From NCBI RefSeq assembly GCF_017872975.1, contig NZ_JAGGJP010000016.1, positions 1 through 64,000 on the forward strand: a stretch of 64,000 nucleotides of DNA, read 5' to 3'. Within the stretch, counting starts at the first letter, position 1. Each line of letters starts with the position of its first letter. The position numbers and the translations under genes were made by a program. The notes beneath the pieces are model-generated. The model did not search any database. It saw only the letters and a program-made list of their open reading frames with translations, and was not told the DNA's origin. This stretch comes from Rubellimicrobium aerolatum (GTDB lineage: Bacteria; Pseudomonadota; Alphaproteobacteria; Rhodobacterales; Rhodobacteraceae). Positions 28,325 through 37,030 of the stretch are shown piece by piece.

Positions 28325-28544
28325 CCGGGTCCGACGTCGAGTCCGTCGGGGTCGTGGACGTGGGGGAATCGACGTTCGTGTCCTCCAGGCTCTTCTCGAT
28401 GTCGTCGGACAGGTTCGTGGCCCCTTCCCGCACCGATCCCAGCACAAGGATACCCAGGCCCACGATCGCCGCCGTCAGCACCACCCAGTCCACGGTCACG
28501 GCGCCATCCTCGTCGTCGAAGAAGGTTCGCAGGAAGTCCATCAT
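28317..28544 (-). CDS. flp: Flp-type pilin (first)
   Basis: A 75-residue Flp-like prepilin with GGAGA upstream. Leader MMDFLRTFFDDEDG, then AVTVDWVVLTAAIVGLGILVLGS (pilin helix) and an acidic Ser/Thr/Asp tail. The processing site has Asp-Trp where classical Flp pilins have Glu-Tyr at +5/+6. It is the first gene of the Tad cluster and presumably its main structural subunit. Confidence 0.8.
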   Translation of the reverse strand: MMDFLRTFFDDEDGAVTVDWVVLTAAIVGLGILVLGSVREGATNLSDDIEKSLEDTNVDSPTSTTPTDSTSDPDE

Positions 28545-28839
28545 GGCGGTTCTCCAGGAATAGCCGGTCCTCGCGCCGCGCGGGGCTGGCATGGCCCGGC
28601 CCGTTCCTTCGTCGGCGATGAAAGGCAGTGAACCATCCAATCTTGTCGATAATTGGACCTTTCTCGGGCGCCCGTCGGCCCCGGCCGCCCGAGCCCGGAA
28701 CGCGTGGCCGCCCCGCTCCAGGCGAGCGGGAATCGCTCGGTCCGATGGGGACGGATCTGGCGCGGGGCCCGGCCAGGCGGCATCCTGGCCCGCAGGCGAG
28801 AGGGCCACACGAGCCCCGTCGGCGACCGAGGGACGCGGG
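28545..28839. promoter_or_regulatory. Divergent intergenic region between flp and the lytic transglycosylase
   Basis: A 295-base gap that must hold the promoters for the Tad operon (left) and the transglycosylase (right). The only AT-rich patch, about 28630-28660, contains TCCAAT and ATTGGA 10 bases apart, a possible operator. I cannot assign clear -35/-10 boxes. The rest is GC-rich without open frames I would trust. Confidence 0.4.
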
Positions 28840-29685
28840 ATGCAGCGATCGTTGAGGTGCCGCCCCGGAGCGGAGCCCAGAGTGGCTTGGGCATCGGGGT
28901 TGATGCTGCTCTTGGCCTTGGCGGGACCGGGCCGGGCCGAGGACTTCACCTTCCGCCGGGTGGGCGTCCCCGCCCCCGGCGCGACCCAGCGCATCACCGT
29001 CCAGATCGACCCGAACGCCCCGCGCCTCGTCTCGAACCGGGCCTCGCCGTCACCTGAGCCCGGACCCGCGCCGGTGGCGGGGGGCGGGCCCGGCCCGGAG
29101 GCCGGCTGGTTCTGGGGCGCGGTCTCGCCCCGCCTGGCCGACGGCGGGCTCGGCCGCCTGGATGATGCGCTGCGGGTCCTGGCCCGCGCGCCCGCCGAGG
29201 GGGTCGGGGGCCCCCGGGCCGAGACGCTCCGGCGGATCGCCGAGGATCATGGCCCCGCGATCCTGCGCGAGACGGCGGGCACCCGCGTCCCGCCCGCCCT
29301 GGCCCTGGCCGTCATCGCCGTCGAGAGCGCCGGGCAGGTCGAGGCGGTGTCGCGCGCCGGGGCGGCAGGGCTCATGCAGCTCATGCCGGCGACGGCGGCG
29401 CGCTTCGGCGTCGAGGACCGCCTCCACGCGGCCCAGAGCATCCATGGCGGCGTGGCCTACCTGGACTGGCTGCTCGGCCGCTTCGGCGGCGACCCGATCC
29501 TGGCGCTCGCCGCCTACAACGCCGGCGAGGGTGCGGTCGAGGACAGCGGCGGCGTGCCCGACTATGCCGAGACGCGGGCCTATGTGCCGAAGGTGCTGGC
29601 TGCCTGGAGCCTCGCGGCGGCGCTCTGCCGGACGCCGCCCGATCCGGCCGCGAAGGGCTGCATGGCGCTGGCCGACGCGCTCTGA
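28840..29685 (+). CDS. Periplasmic lytic transglycosylase, Slt family
   Basis: A 281-residue exported enzyme with a signal peptide ending GPGRA. The SLT domain (about 140-265) has LALAVIAVESAGQVEAVS (catalytic Glu in VES), GAAGLMQLMPATAARFG, the pattern AYLDWLLGRFGGDPILALAAYNAGEGAV, and YVPKVL. It cleaves glycan strands and may open the wall for the divergently encoded Tad pilus. I start at 28840, although the frame is open further upstream. Confidence 0.88.
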   Translation: MQRSLRCRPGAEPRVAWASGLMLLLALAGPGRAEDFTFRRVGVPAPGATQRITVQIDPNAPRLVSNRASPSPEPGPAPVAGGGPGPEAGWFWGAVSPRLADGGLGRLDDALRVLARAPAEGVGGPRAETLRRIAEDHGPAILRETAGTRVPPALALAVIAVESAGQVEAVSRAGAAGLMQLMPATAARFGVEDRLHAAQSIHGGVAYLDWLLGRFGGDPILALAAYNAGEGAVEDSGGVPDYAETRAYVPKVLAAWSLAAALCRTPPDPAAKGCMALADAL

Positions 29686-29776
29686 GCGAGGCGGCGGCGC
29701 CCTGCGTCGGTCCGTGCGGCTCGGTGGGGCCGCTGCGTCGCGAACCCGCCCGATCGGGAGAACGGCGGCGCCGGCC

Positions 29777-30061
29777 CTAGGCCGTGAAGAGCTCGGCCCA
29801 TTCGGGATGGCGGCGGGCCTGTCCCGCGACGAAGGCGCAGGCGGGCACGATGCGGAACCCCTGCTCCCGCGCGTCCGCGAAGAGCGCGTCGAGCAGCCGT
29901 TCGGCGAGGCCCACCCCGCGCAGAGCCTCGGGCACGAAGGTATGGTCGGCAACCACGCGGTCGGGCGCAGCGATCAGGACCGTCAGATCCGCGTCCCCGT
30001 CCGGGGTGCGGATCACGTAGCGGCTCCGGGTTCCGTCGCCCTCGCGCTCGACGTCAGGCAA
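29777..30061 (-). CDS. Small GNAT-family N-acetyltransferase
   Basis: A 94-residue YjdJ/GCN5-like protein, short for a [43 protein letters not shown] contains the acetyl-CoA loop (RGVGLAERL) and the strand that follows. It starts at TTG with GAGG 6 bases upstream, overlapping the end of scoB by 8 bases, so it is coupled to the CoA-transferase genes. The substrate is unknown. Confidence 0.75.
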   Translation of the reverse strand: MPDVEREGDGTRSRYVIRTPDGDADLTVLIAAPDRVVADHTFVPEALRGVGLAERLLDALFADAREQGFRIVPACAFVAGQARRHPEWAELFTA

Positions 30062-30698
30062 CGGGTGCCTCGTCCACGATCCGGGCCTCCGTGGCCTTTC
30101 GGATCTCCGCCTCGCTCACACCTGGCGCGCATTCCACGATCCGCAGGCCACCGTCCACGACGTCGAGGACGCCCAGGTTGGTGATGATGCGGTCCACGAC
30201 GCCCTGGCCGGTCAGCGGCAGGGTGCAGGCCTTCAGCACCTTGCTCTCGCCCGCCTTGTTGGTGTGGTCCATGACCACGACCACGCGGCCGACGCCCGCC
30301 ACGAGGTCCATGGCCCCGCCCATGCCCTTGACGAGCTTGCCGGGGATCATCCAGTTGGCGAGGTCCCCCGTCTCGGAGACCTCCATGGCGCCCAGGATCG
30401 CCATGGCGATCTTGCCGCCCCGGATCATGGCAAAGGAGGTGGCCGAGTCGAAGTAGGCCGAGTGCGGCAGCTCCGTGATGGTCTGCTTGCCGGCGTTGAT
30501 GAGGTCGGGGTCCTCCTCGCCCTCGAAGGGAAACGGCCCCATCCCGAGCATCCCGTTCTCGCTTTGCAGCGTGACGTGCACGCCCGCGGGGATGTGGTTG
30601 GCCACCAGCGTCGGAATGCCGATGCCGAGGTTGACGTACATCCCGTCGCGCAGCTCTTGGCCCGCGCGCGCGGCCATCTGGTGGCGGTCCCAGGGCAT
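30054..30698 (-). CDS. scoB: 3-oxoacid CoA-transferase subunit B
   Basis: A 214-residue beta subunit. It has the entry motif [17 protein letters not shown] and the active-site glutamate region [12 protein letters not shown], then [28 protein letters not shown]. With ScoA it moves CoA between succinyl-CoA and acetoacetate or related oxoacids, for ketone-body or PHB-derived acetoacetate use. AAAGGAG precedes the ATG at 30698; the frame stays open to 30953 but this start fits the family. Confidence 0.92.
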   Translation of the reverse strand: MPWDRHQMAARAGQELRDGMYVNLGIGIPTLVANHIPAGVHVTLQSENGMLGMGPFPFEGEEDPDLINAGKQTITELPHSAYFDSATSFAMIRGGKIAMAILGAMEVSETGDLANWMIPGKLVKGMGGAMDLVAGVGRVVVVMDHTNKAGESKVLKACTLPLTGQGVVDRIITNLGVLDVVDGGLRIVECAPGVSEAEIRKATEARIVDEAPVA

Positions 30699-30766
30699 GG
30701 GGTCAGGCTCCTTTGGCGGAGAGGGAAGGGGGACGGGGTTGGGCGAACGAACGGGCGCGCATCGGC

Positions 30767-31507
30767 TCAGACCTCCGAGCCCGCGGCGGCGGTGTCGTCC
30801 GAGCGCGCCTCGGGGCGCGCCCGCACGGTCCGCTGCTCGATGCGCTTCTCGTGCGCGCCCGCGATCAGGCGGTGGACGTAGATGCCGGGGAGGTGGATGG
30901 CGTCGGGGTCGAGGCTCCCCGCCGGTACGATCTCCTCCACCTCGGCCACGCACACCCGCCCGCAGGTCGCGGCGGGGACGTTGAAGTTCCGCGCCGTCTT
31001 GCGGAACACGAGGTTGCCCGTCTCGTCCGCCTTCCAGGCCTTGACGATGGCGAGATCGGCGACGATGCCGCGCTCCAGGACATAGGTCTGGCCGTCGAAG
31101 TCCATGTGCGGCTTGCCCTCGGCCACCACGGTGCCCACGCCCGTGCGGGTGTAGAAGCCGGGGATCCCCGCGCCCCCCGCCCGCATCCGCTCGGCGAGCG
31201 TGCCTTGCGGGTTGAACTCCAGTTCCAGCTCGCCCGAGAGATACTGCCGCATGAACTCGGCGTTCTCGCCCACGTAGGACGACATCATCCGGCGCACCTG
31301 CCGGCTCTCCAGGAGAACCCCCAGCCCGAAGCCGTCAACGCCGGCGTTGTTGGAAGCGACTGTCAGATCGCGCGTCCCCGCCTCGCGGATGGCCGCGATC
31401 AGGAGCTCGGGAATGCCGCACAGGCCGAAGCCACCGGCGGCGATCAGCATCCCGTCGAAGAGCAACCCGTCGAGCGCCGAACGAGCGTCCGGGTAAACCT
31501 TGGTCAT
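30767..31507 (-). CDS. scoA: 3-oxoacid CoA-transferase subunit A
   Basis: A 246-residue alpha subunit starting at ATG 31507 (a GTG lies one codon upstream). The glycine-rich [16 protein letters not shown] and [15 protein letters not shown] are family signatures, as is [15 protein letters not shown]. The C-terminal 20 residues are Arg/Glu/Ala-rich. It is followed by scoB after 68 bases; together they form the heteromeric enzyme. Confidence 0.93.
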   Translation of the reverse strand: MTKVYPDARSALDGLLFDGMLIAAGGFGLCGIPELLIAAIREAGTRDLTVASNNAGVDGFGLGVLLESRQVRRMMSSYVGENAEFMRQYLSGELELEFNPQGTLAERMRAGGAGIPGFYTRTGVGTVVAEGKPHMDFDGQTYVLERGIVADLAIVKAWKADETGNLVFRKTARNFNVPAATCGRVCVAEVEEIVPAGSLDPDAIHLPGIYVHRLIAGAHEKRIEQRTVRARPEARSDDTAAAGSEV

Positions 31508-31577
31508 CACGGCGCGTCCCCCTCGTTCCGCTTTCGGAGGAGGTTAGCGCCGCGCCGCAGCGATGAAAAGAGCCGCG

Positions 31578-34331
31578 TCAGTCCTCCAGCACGTCGCCCG
31601 CCGAGGCCTCGGGGTCCGCCGTGGTCCGGGCCGAGGCCTTCGGCTTCGCCGCCTTCGCCTTGGTGGCCGTGGCCTCCGCCTTGAGCTTGGCGGCCTTGGG
31701 CTTCGCCGGGGCCTTGGCCGCCGCCTTGGGCTTCGCGACAGCCTTGGACCCGGCCGCCGTCTTCGGCTTGGCCTCCGCCTTGGGCTTCGCGGCGGCCTTG
31801 GGCTTGGCCGCCTTCGCGCGGCCGCCCTTGCTCCCCGCCTTGGCGTCCACCAGCGCCACCGCCTCGTCGAGAGTGACCGTCTCGGGCTCGGTCCCCTTGG
31901 GCAGGGTGGCGTTGACCTTGCCCCATTTGACATAGGGCCCGAAGCGCCCCGGCATCACCGAAACCTCGCCGCCCGCCGGATGCTCGCCCAGCGCGCGGAG
32001 CGGCTGCGCCGCCGCCCGGCCCCGGCCCGCGCCGCGCCCGGCGGCCTTCTGCGCCAGCACCTCCACGGCACGGTTCATGCCGATCTCGAAGACCTCGGCC
32101 ACGTCGGGGAGGTTCGCATAGGTGGACCCATGCTTCACGTAGGGACCGAAGCGGCCGATGCTGGCCTCGATGGGCTGGCCGTCCTCGGGGTGGCTCCCCA
32201 CCAGCCGGGGCAGCGCAAGGAGGCGCAGGGCCTTCTCCAGGTCCATGTCCTGCGCGGCCCAGCCCTTGGGCAGCGAGGCGCGCGGCGGCTTGGGGGTCTC
32301 CGTCGTCGCCTCGCCGCGCTGGACATAGGGGCCGAAGCGCCCGTCCTTGAGATGGATCGGATCGCCGTTGTCATGCCCCAGCAGCCGCTCGCCCGACGCG
32401 GCCTCGCCGTCCTCGGAGGGCGGGCCGAAGGGCCGGGTGAACCGGCACTCGGGATAGTTCGAGCAGCCGATGAAGGCCCCGCCCGTCCGCGCCGTCCGCA
32501 TCGACAGCCGCCCCTTGCCGCAGGTCGGGCACAGGCGCGGGTCGCCCCCGTCGGCGCGCGGCGGATAAAGGTGCGGGGCCAGCACCTCGTCGATCTTGTC
32601 CAGCACCTCGCCGATCCGCAGCTCCGACGTCTCGGCGATGGCGGCCGAGAAGTCGCGCCAGAACCGCGCCAGCACGTCCTTGTAGTCGGCCTCCCCGGCG
32701 CTGATCCCGTCGAGCTGGTCCTCCAGCCCCGCCGTGAAGTCGTACTCCACGTAGCGGCGGAAGTAGTTGGACAGGAACGCCGTCACCAGCCGCCCCTTGT
32801 CCTCGGGGATCAGCCGCCCGTTCTCCTTCCGCACATACTCCCGGTCCTGGATCGTCGTGACGATCGAGGCGTAGGTCGAGGGCCGCCCGATGCCCAGCTC
32901 CTCCATGCGCTTCACCAGCGTCGCCTCGGTGTAGCGCGGCGGCGGCTGGGTGAAGTGCTGATCGGGCGTGACGCCCACCTTGTCCGTGCGGTCGCCCGCC
33001 GCCATCTGCGGCAGCCGCGCGTCGTCCTCGTCCTCCGCGTCCGGGGCGGGCGCGGCCACGTCGTCGCGCCCCTCGGTATAGACTCGCATGAACCCGTCGA
33101 ACAGCACCACCTGACCCGAGGCGCGCAGGCCCACCTGCCCGTCCGCGCTGCCGATCTCGACGGTGGTCCGCTCGAACCGCGCCTCGGACATCTGGCTCGC
33201 CAGCGTCCGCTTCCAGATCAGGTCATAGATCCGGCGCTGGTCGGCGTCGGTGATCCGCAGGGACGCGGCGTCGCGGCTCATGTCGGTGGGCCGGATGCAC
33301 TCGTGCGCCTCCTGGGCGTTCTTGGCCTTGTTCTTGTACATCCGGGGCGACTTGGGCAGGTAGTCCGCCCCGAAGCGGTCCTTGATGGCGTCGCGCGCCG
33401 CCATGACCGCCTCGGGCGCCATATCGATGCCGTCCGTTCGCATGTAGGTGATGTGCCCGGCCTCGTAGAGCCGCTGGGCCGCGCTCATAGTCGCCTTGGC
33501 GCCCAGGCCGAACTTCCGCGACGCCTCCTGCTGGAGCGTGGAGGTCATGAAGGGCGCCGAGGGGTGGCGGCTCGCGGGCTTGGCCTCGACGCTCGTCACC
33601 GACAGGTCGCGGTGGTTCACCGCCGCCACGGCCAGCTCGGCGTCGGCGGCGGTCTTGAGGTCGAACTTGTCGAGCCTCTTGCCCCCGAGGCTCACCAGCC
33701 GGGCCGCGAACTCCCGCCCGCGCGGCGTCTTCAGCACCGCCTCGACGGTCCAGTATTCCTGGGCGCGGAAGGCCTCGATCTCCATCTCCCGCTCGACGAT
33801 CAGCCGCAGGCAGACCGACTGCACCCGCCCCGCCGACTTCGCCCCCGGCAGCTTGCGCCACAGCACGGGGCTCAGGTTGAACCCCACGAGGTAGTCGAGC
33901 GCCCGGCGCGCGAGGTAGGCGTCCACCAGCGGCGCGTCCACCTGCCGGGGGTGCTTCATCGCCTCGGCCACCGCCGTCTTGGTGATGGCGTTGAAGGTGA
34001 CGCGGCTGACCTGGGTCGCCGCCTTGATCGCCTTGCGGTCGCGCAGAGCCTCGGTCAGGTGCCACGAGATCGCCTCGCCCTCGCGGTCGGGGTCGGTGGC
34101 GAGGATCAGGTTCGGGTCGTCCTTGAGCGCGTCGGCGATGGCCTTGAGGTGCTTGCGCGACTCGGGCGCGACCTCCCATTCCATGGCGAAGTCGTGGTCG
34201 GGGTCCACCGAGCCATCCTTGGCCGGCAGGTCGCGGACGTGCCCGAAGCTCGCTAGGACAATGTAGTCCGGGCCGAGATAGCCGTTGATGGTCTTGGCCT
34301 TGGCCGGGGATTCGACGACGACGACGGGCAT
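31578..34331 (-). CDS. topA: DNA topoisomerase I
   Basis: A 917-residue type IA topoisomerase. The Toprim domain has VVVESPAKAKTI and ATDPDREGEAISWHL; the active-site Tyr is in GHITYMRTDG. A C4 zinc finger (CPTCGKGRLSMR...GCSNYPEC) is followed by several FGPYVK-type topo C-terminal repeats (for example GRFGPYVQRGE, GRFGPYVKHGS, GRFGPYVKWGK). The last 80 residues are Lys/Ala/Pro-rich, a basic DNA-binding tail. It relaxes negative supercoils. Confidence 0.97.
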   Translation of the reverse strand: MPVVVVESPAKAKTINGYLGPDYIVLASFGHVRDLPAKDGSVDPDHDFAMEWEVAPESRKHLKAIADALKDDPNLILATDPDREGEAISWHLTEALRDRKAIKAATQVSRVTFNAITKTAVAEAMKHPRQVDAPLVDAYLARRALDYLVGFNLSPVLWRKLPGAKSAGRVQSVCLRLIVEREMEIEAFRAQEYWTVEAVLKTPRGREFAARLVSLGGKRLDKFDLKTAADAELAVAAVNHRDLSVTSVEAKPASRHPSAPFMTSTLQQEASRKFGLGAKATMSAAQRLYEAGHITYMRTDGIDMAPEAVMAARDAIKDRFGADYLPKSPRMYKNKAKNAQEAHECIRPTDMSRDAASLRITDADQRRIYDLIWKRTLASQMSEARFERTTVEIGSADGQVGLRASGQVVLFDGFMRVYTEGRDDVAAPAPDAEDEDDARLPQMAAGDRTDKVGVTPDQHFTQPPPRYTEATLVKRMEELGIGRPSTYASIVTTIQDREYVRKENGRLIPEDKGRLVTAFLSNYFRRYVEYDFTAGLEDQLDGISAGEADYKDVLARFWRDFSAAIAETSELRIGEVLDKIDEVLAPHLYPPRADGGDPRLCPTCGKGRLSMRTARTGGAFIGCSNYPECRFTRPFGPPSEDGEAASGERLLGHDNGDPIHLKDGRFGPYVQRGEATTETPKPPRASLPKGWAAQDMDLEKALRLLALPRLVGSHPEDGQPIEASIGRFGPYVKHGSTYANLPDVAEVFEIGMNRAVEVLAQKAAGRGAGRGRAAAQPLRALGEHPAGGEVSVMPGRFGPYVKWGKVNATLPKGTEPETVTLDEAVALVDAKAGSKGGRAKAAKPKAAAKPKAEAKPKTAAGSKAVAKPKAAAKAPAKPKAAKLKAEATATKAKAAKPKASARTTADPEASAGDVLED

Positions 34332-34525
34332 CTGGGGAACTCCGGGCTTGGGGCGGGGGCGGTATGTGGGTGCGACGGGAGGCTTGTCAATGCGGCGGTC
34401 CGCAACCGGGAGGCGTCGGGCGAGGTGGCGTGAGAGTCGGATGGGCGCTTGGGGTCGGCCGCTAAGCCATCATCGTCGGAGTGGACGCATGGTCGGAACG
34501 GAGGCCGGTCCCGTCCGGCATCTCC

Positions 34526-35704
34526 TCAGGCCGCGAGAGCCAGCAGACCCCCGGGCTGGCGGATGATCAGGCCGTCGATCTCCAGGTCGGTCAGCGTGGG
34601 CGCCAGGGCCGCCACGCTGCCGCCCAGGTCGCGGATGAGCTGATCCTCGGCCAGGGGCGAGGGGCCGAGCCGGTCGAGGATGCGGGCGCGCAGGTCGTCC
34701 GAGGGCGATGCGACCGGGGCAGGGCGTGAGGCCGGCGCGCTTGGGGTGCGTTCGCGGCGCGCGCTCCCGGTCTCCGAAGCGGCCCGAGGCGCAGCCAGCG
34801 GGCGCGAGCCGTCGAGGGACGGGCCCAGCGCCTCCACCACATCCTCGGCCGAGCGGACGAGCGTCGCGCCGTCGCGGATCAGCAGGTTGCAGCCTGCCGC
34901 GCGGGGGTCCATCGGATGCCCCGGCACGGCCAGCACCTCGCGGCCCTGGTCGGCGCAGGCGCGGGCGGTGATGAGGGTGCCGGACCGCTCCGCCGCCTCC
35001 ACCACCACGACGCCGTGGCAGAGGCCCGAGACGATGCGGTTGCGGGCCGGGAAGTGGCGGGCCTGCGGCTCCAGGCCGATCGGATGCTCCGACAGGCGGA
35101 GGCCGCGCCGGGCGATCTCGTCGGCGAGGTCCGCGTTTTCGGGCGGATAGACGTGATCGACGCCGCCGGCCATCACCGCCACCGTTCCGGTGGGGAGCGC
35201 CGCGCGGTGGGCCGCCGTGTCGATCCCGCGCGCGAGGCCCGAGACCACCACGAACCCCGCCCCGCCCAGGCCTTCGGCGAGTTGGCGGGCCATCCGCAGA
35301 CCCAGCGACGAGGCGTTGCGCGCGCCGACCAGCGCGACCATCGGCCGGGCGGCGAGCGTGAGGTCGCCCAGCGCCCAGAGCAGCGGCGGCGCGTCGGGCA
35401 GGAGCGCCAGGAGCGGCGGATAGGCGGCCTCGCCTCGCAGGAGGAGCCGCGCCCCCCGTGCGAGGCCCGCGCGGTATTCGGCGAGGGCCACCCCTTCGGG
35501 ACAAGGGGCGTAATCCTCCACCCCGGCGGCGCGGGCGATGGCGGGAAGCGCGGCCAGCGCGGCGCGGGCGGTCCCGTGCTCGCGCAGGAGGCGCATGAAG
35601 GTCACGATCCCGACGCGGCGGGAGCGCAGCAGGCGAAGCCAGTCCAGCCGGTCGTCTTCCTGGGTGGGTGGGAGTGGGGGGTGAGCGGAAGTATCCCCGA
35701 CCAT
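34526..35704 (-). CDS. dprA: DprA, DNA-processing protein
   Basis: A 392-residue protein: an N-terminal SAM-like segment (DWLRLLRSRRVGIVTFMRLL), the Rossmann core with LVGARNASSLGLRMARQLA, VVSGLARGIDTAAH, and YPPENADLADEIARRGL, and a C-terminal winged helix (LAEDQLIRDLGGSVAALAPTLTDLEIDGLI). DprA protects incoming single-stranded DNA and loads RecA. A perfect FNR/CRP-like palindrome lies about 80 bases upstream. It ends before a 194-base gap that separates it from topA upstream-facing sequence, where I see no gene. Confidence 0.93.
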   Translation of the reverse strand: MVGDTSAHPPLPPTQEDDRLDWLRLLRSRRVGIVTFMRLLREHGTARAALAALPAIARAAGVEDYAPCPEGVALAEYRAGLARGARLLLRGEAAYPPLLALLPDAPPLLWALGDLTLAARPMVALVGARNASSLGLRMARQLAEGLGGAGFVVVSGLARGIDTAAHRAALPTGTVAVMAGGVDHVYPPENADLADEIARRGLRLSEHPIGLEPQARHFPARNRIVSGLCHGVVVVEAAERSGTLITARACADQGREVLAVPGHPMDPRAAGCNLLIRDGATLVRSAEDVVEALGPSLDGSRPLAAPRAASETGSARRERTPSAPASRPAPVASPSDDLRARILDRLGPSPLAEDQLIRDLGGSVAALAPTLTDLEIDGLIIRQPGGLLALAA

Positions 35705-35781
35705 CCTGAACCTCGCCTGCTACGAGAATCAGTCTTAACGCAGGAAGGTTAACAGGTGGTGAACGGCCCCGGCGTCCCGAA

Positions 35782-35799
35782 AGTTGACAGCTGTCAACT
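35782..35799. promoter_or_regulatory. Perfect 18-bp palindrome, FNR/CRP-type box upstream of dprA
   Basis: AGTTGACAGCTGTCAACT is its own reverse complement. It contains TTGAC-N4-GTCAA, matching the FNR/CRP-superfamily box TTGAY-N4-RTCAA. It is centred about 86 bases before the dprA start and beyond the end of the NTF2-like gene. Two GTTAA repeats, 14 bases apart, lie between it and dprA. Confidence 0.6.
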
Positions 35800-35850
35800 C
35801 ACCCGGGGCCGCGCCGTCCTCATCCCGCGACAGAGGTGCGCCGCCGACCC

Positions 35851-36225
35851 TCAGCCCGCCTCGGGCCGGACAAAGGCGGCCGAATCGTAGATCGTCTCGA
35901 AGCGCCGCACCTTCCCCTCGGCGAACTCGATCACGCTCACCCCCCGGTAGCTGATCGGGCGGCCATCCTTCATCGTCCCGTCCGAGGTCCAGACCAGCGC
36001 CGCCTGCCCCTCCGATTCGATAAGGTGGCTGAACTCGGACCGGATGCTCTCGAACTGGTGGAGGTAGGTCTCCCAGAACTGGCGCGCGCCGTCGATTCCC
36101 TGGTGGGCGATGGCGAGGTTCCGAAGCTCCGCGTCCTCGGCGAAGAGCCGCACGAGCGGCTCGGGGTCGCGCGACTCCTCCGTTTCTTGGAGGGCGTTCG
36201 CGAAGGTCTGCGCCATGCCGGGCAT
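35851..36225 (-). CDS. NTF2/SnoaL-like protein
   Basis: About 124 residues from the ATG at 36225 (AGGAG 9 bases upstream). It has ESRDPEPLVRLFAEDAELRNLA, HQGIDGARQFWETYL and VIEFAEGKVRRFETIYD, the NTF2-like fold. The function is unknown. A longer in-frame extension to 36363 would translate the 12-bp tandem repeat and is rejected. Confidence 0.75.
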   Translation of the reverse strand: MPGMAQTFANALQETEESRDPEPLVRLFAEDAELRNLAIAHQGIDGARQFWETYLHQFESIRSEFSHLIESEGQAALVWTSDGTMKDGRPISYRGVSVIEFAEGKVRRFETIYDSAAFVRPEAG

Positions 36226-36282
36226 CGGAGTGTCTCCTGCTGTTGCTCTCCGCAGAAGGCGCGGGGCGCGGGTCGGGTTCCC

Positions 36283-36342
36283 GTCACGGGCCCCGTCACG
36301 GGCCCCGTCACGGGCCCCGTCACGGGCCCCTTCACGGGCCGC
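36283..36342. repeat. Tandem 12-bp repeat, about five units
   Basis: Four exact units of GTCACGGGCCCC start at 36283, 36295, 36307 and 36319, with a fifth, altered copy at 36331. Each holds CCCGT-C-ACGGG and GGGCCC, so the array can form nested hairpins. It lies in the gap after the PAP2 gene and covers its last bases. Confidence 0.95.
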
Positions 36343-37030
36343 CGCGCTCGGGCTCGATGCCACCGCGAAGCGAGAGCCAGCGGGCCAGGAGGAAGCAGAG
36401 GAGCGCCCAGGCCGTGCCCAGCGTCCAGCCCGCCAGCACGTCGGTCGGCCAGTGGACGCCGAGATAGACGCGCGACACGCCCACGGCCACGGTGACGAGG
36501 GCCGCGAGGACGATCAGGAAGGCCTTCATGCGCCGCTGCGGCTCGGATCGCGCGAGCATCATGGCAAGGGTGAGCCAGGTCGCGGCGGCCATCATCGAGT
36601 GGCCCGAGGGAAAGGAGGCCGCGAAGGTCTCGGTCGCGTGGGGCAAGAGGTCGGGGCGGGGGCGGTCGAAGATCGCCTTTGTGCCGTGGGATAGCGCCTG
36701 CCCGCCGGCGACCACGACCCCGAGGAAGAGCGCCGAGCGCGGCTGCCGGCGGATCGCCAGCGCGGCCATGAGGGCGGCCGTCAGCGACAGGAGCACGGTC
36801 GCGCCGCCCAGGGCCGTGACGTCGCGCATGGCGGTCCGGAGCGCCGGCGGCCCGAGCGCGCGGCCCGGGTCGGCCGGGTCGCGCAGCGCCAGCAGGAGGC
36901 GCGCGTCGAGCCGATGCGTGTCGCCCTCCATCACCTCCTCGGCCAGCGCGGCGAAGCCCCACAGCGAGCCCGCGACGAGGAGGAAGGCGAGGAGGGTCCT
37001 GGCTTCGACACGGGCGAGGAGGGGCGGCAT
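36332..37030 (-). CDS. PAP2-family membrane phosphatase
   Basis: A 232-residue membrane protein with about six helices. The three phosphatase motifs are in order: KAIFDRPRP, FPSGHSMMAAA and SRVYLGVHWPTDVLAG. The family removes phosphate from lipid or isoprenoid phosphates such as phosphatidate or undecaprenyl pyrophosphate. GGAG precedes the start. The C-terminus (GGIEPERGGP) runs into the 12-bp repeat array, so the tail may have been altered by repeat expansion. Confidence 0.88.
   Translation of the reverse strand: MPPLLARVEARTLLAFLLVAGSLWGFAALAEEVMEGDTHRLDARLLLALRDPADPGRALGPPALRTAMRDVTALGGATVLLSLTAALMAALAIRRQPRSALFLGVVVAGGQALSHGTKAIFDRPRPDLLPHATETFAASFPSGHSMMAAATWLTLAMMLARSEPQRRMKAFLIVLAALVTVAVGVSRVYLGVHWPTDVLAGWTLGTAWALLCFLLARWLSLRGGIEPERGGP

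Noticed and set aside
35732-35755. CtrA box upstream of dprA
   Set aside because: Two TTAA motifs are present but 10 bases apart instead of 7, so the consensus TTAA-N7-TTAA is not met.
36283-36342. CRISPR-like array
   Set aside because: Units are only 12 bases and adjoin directly without spacers; no cas genes.
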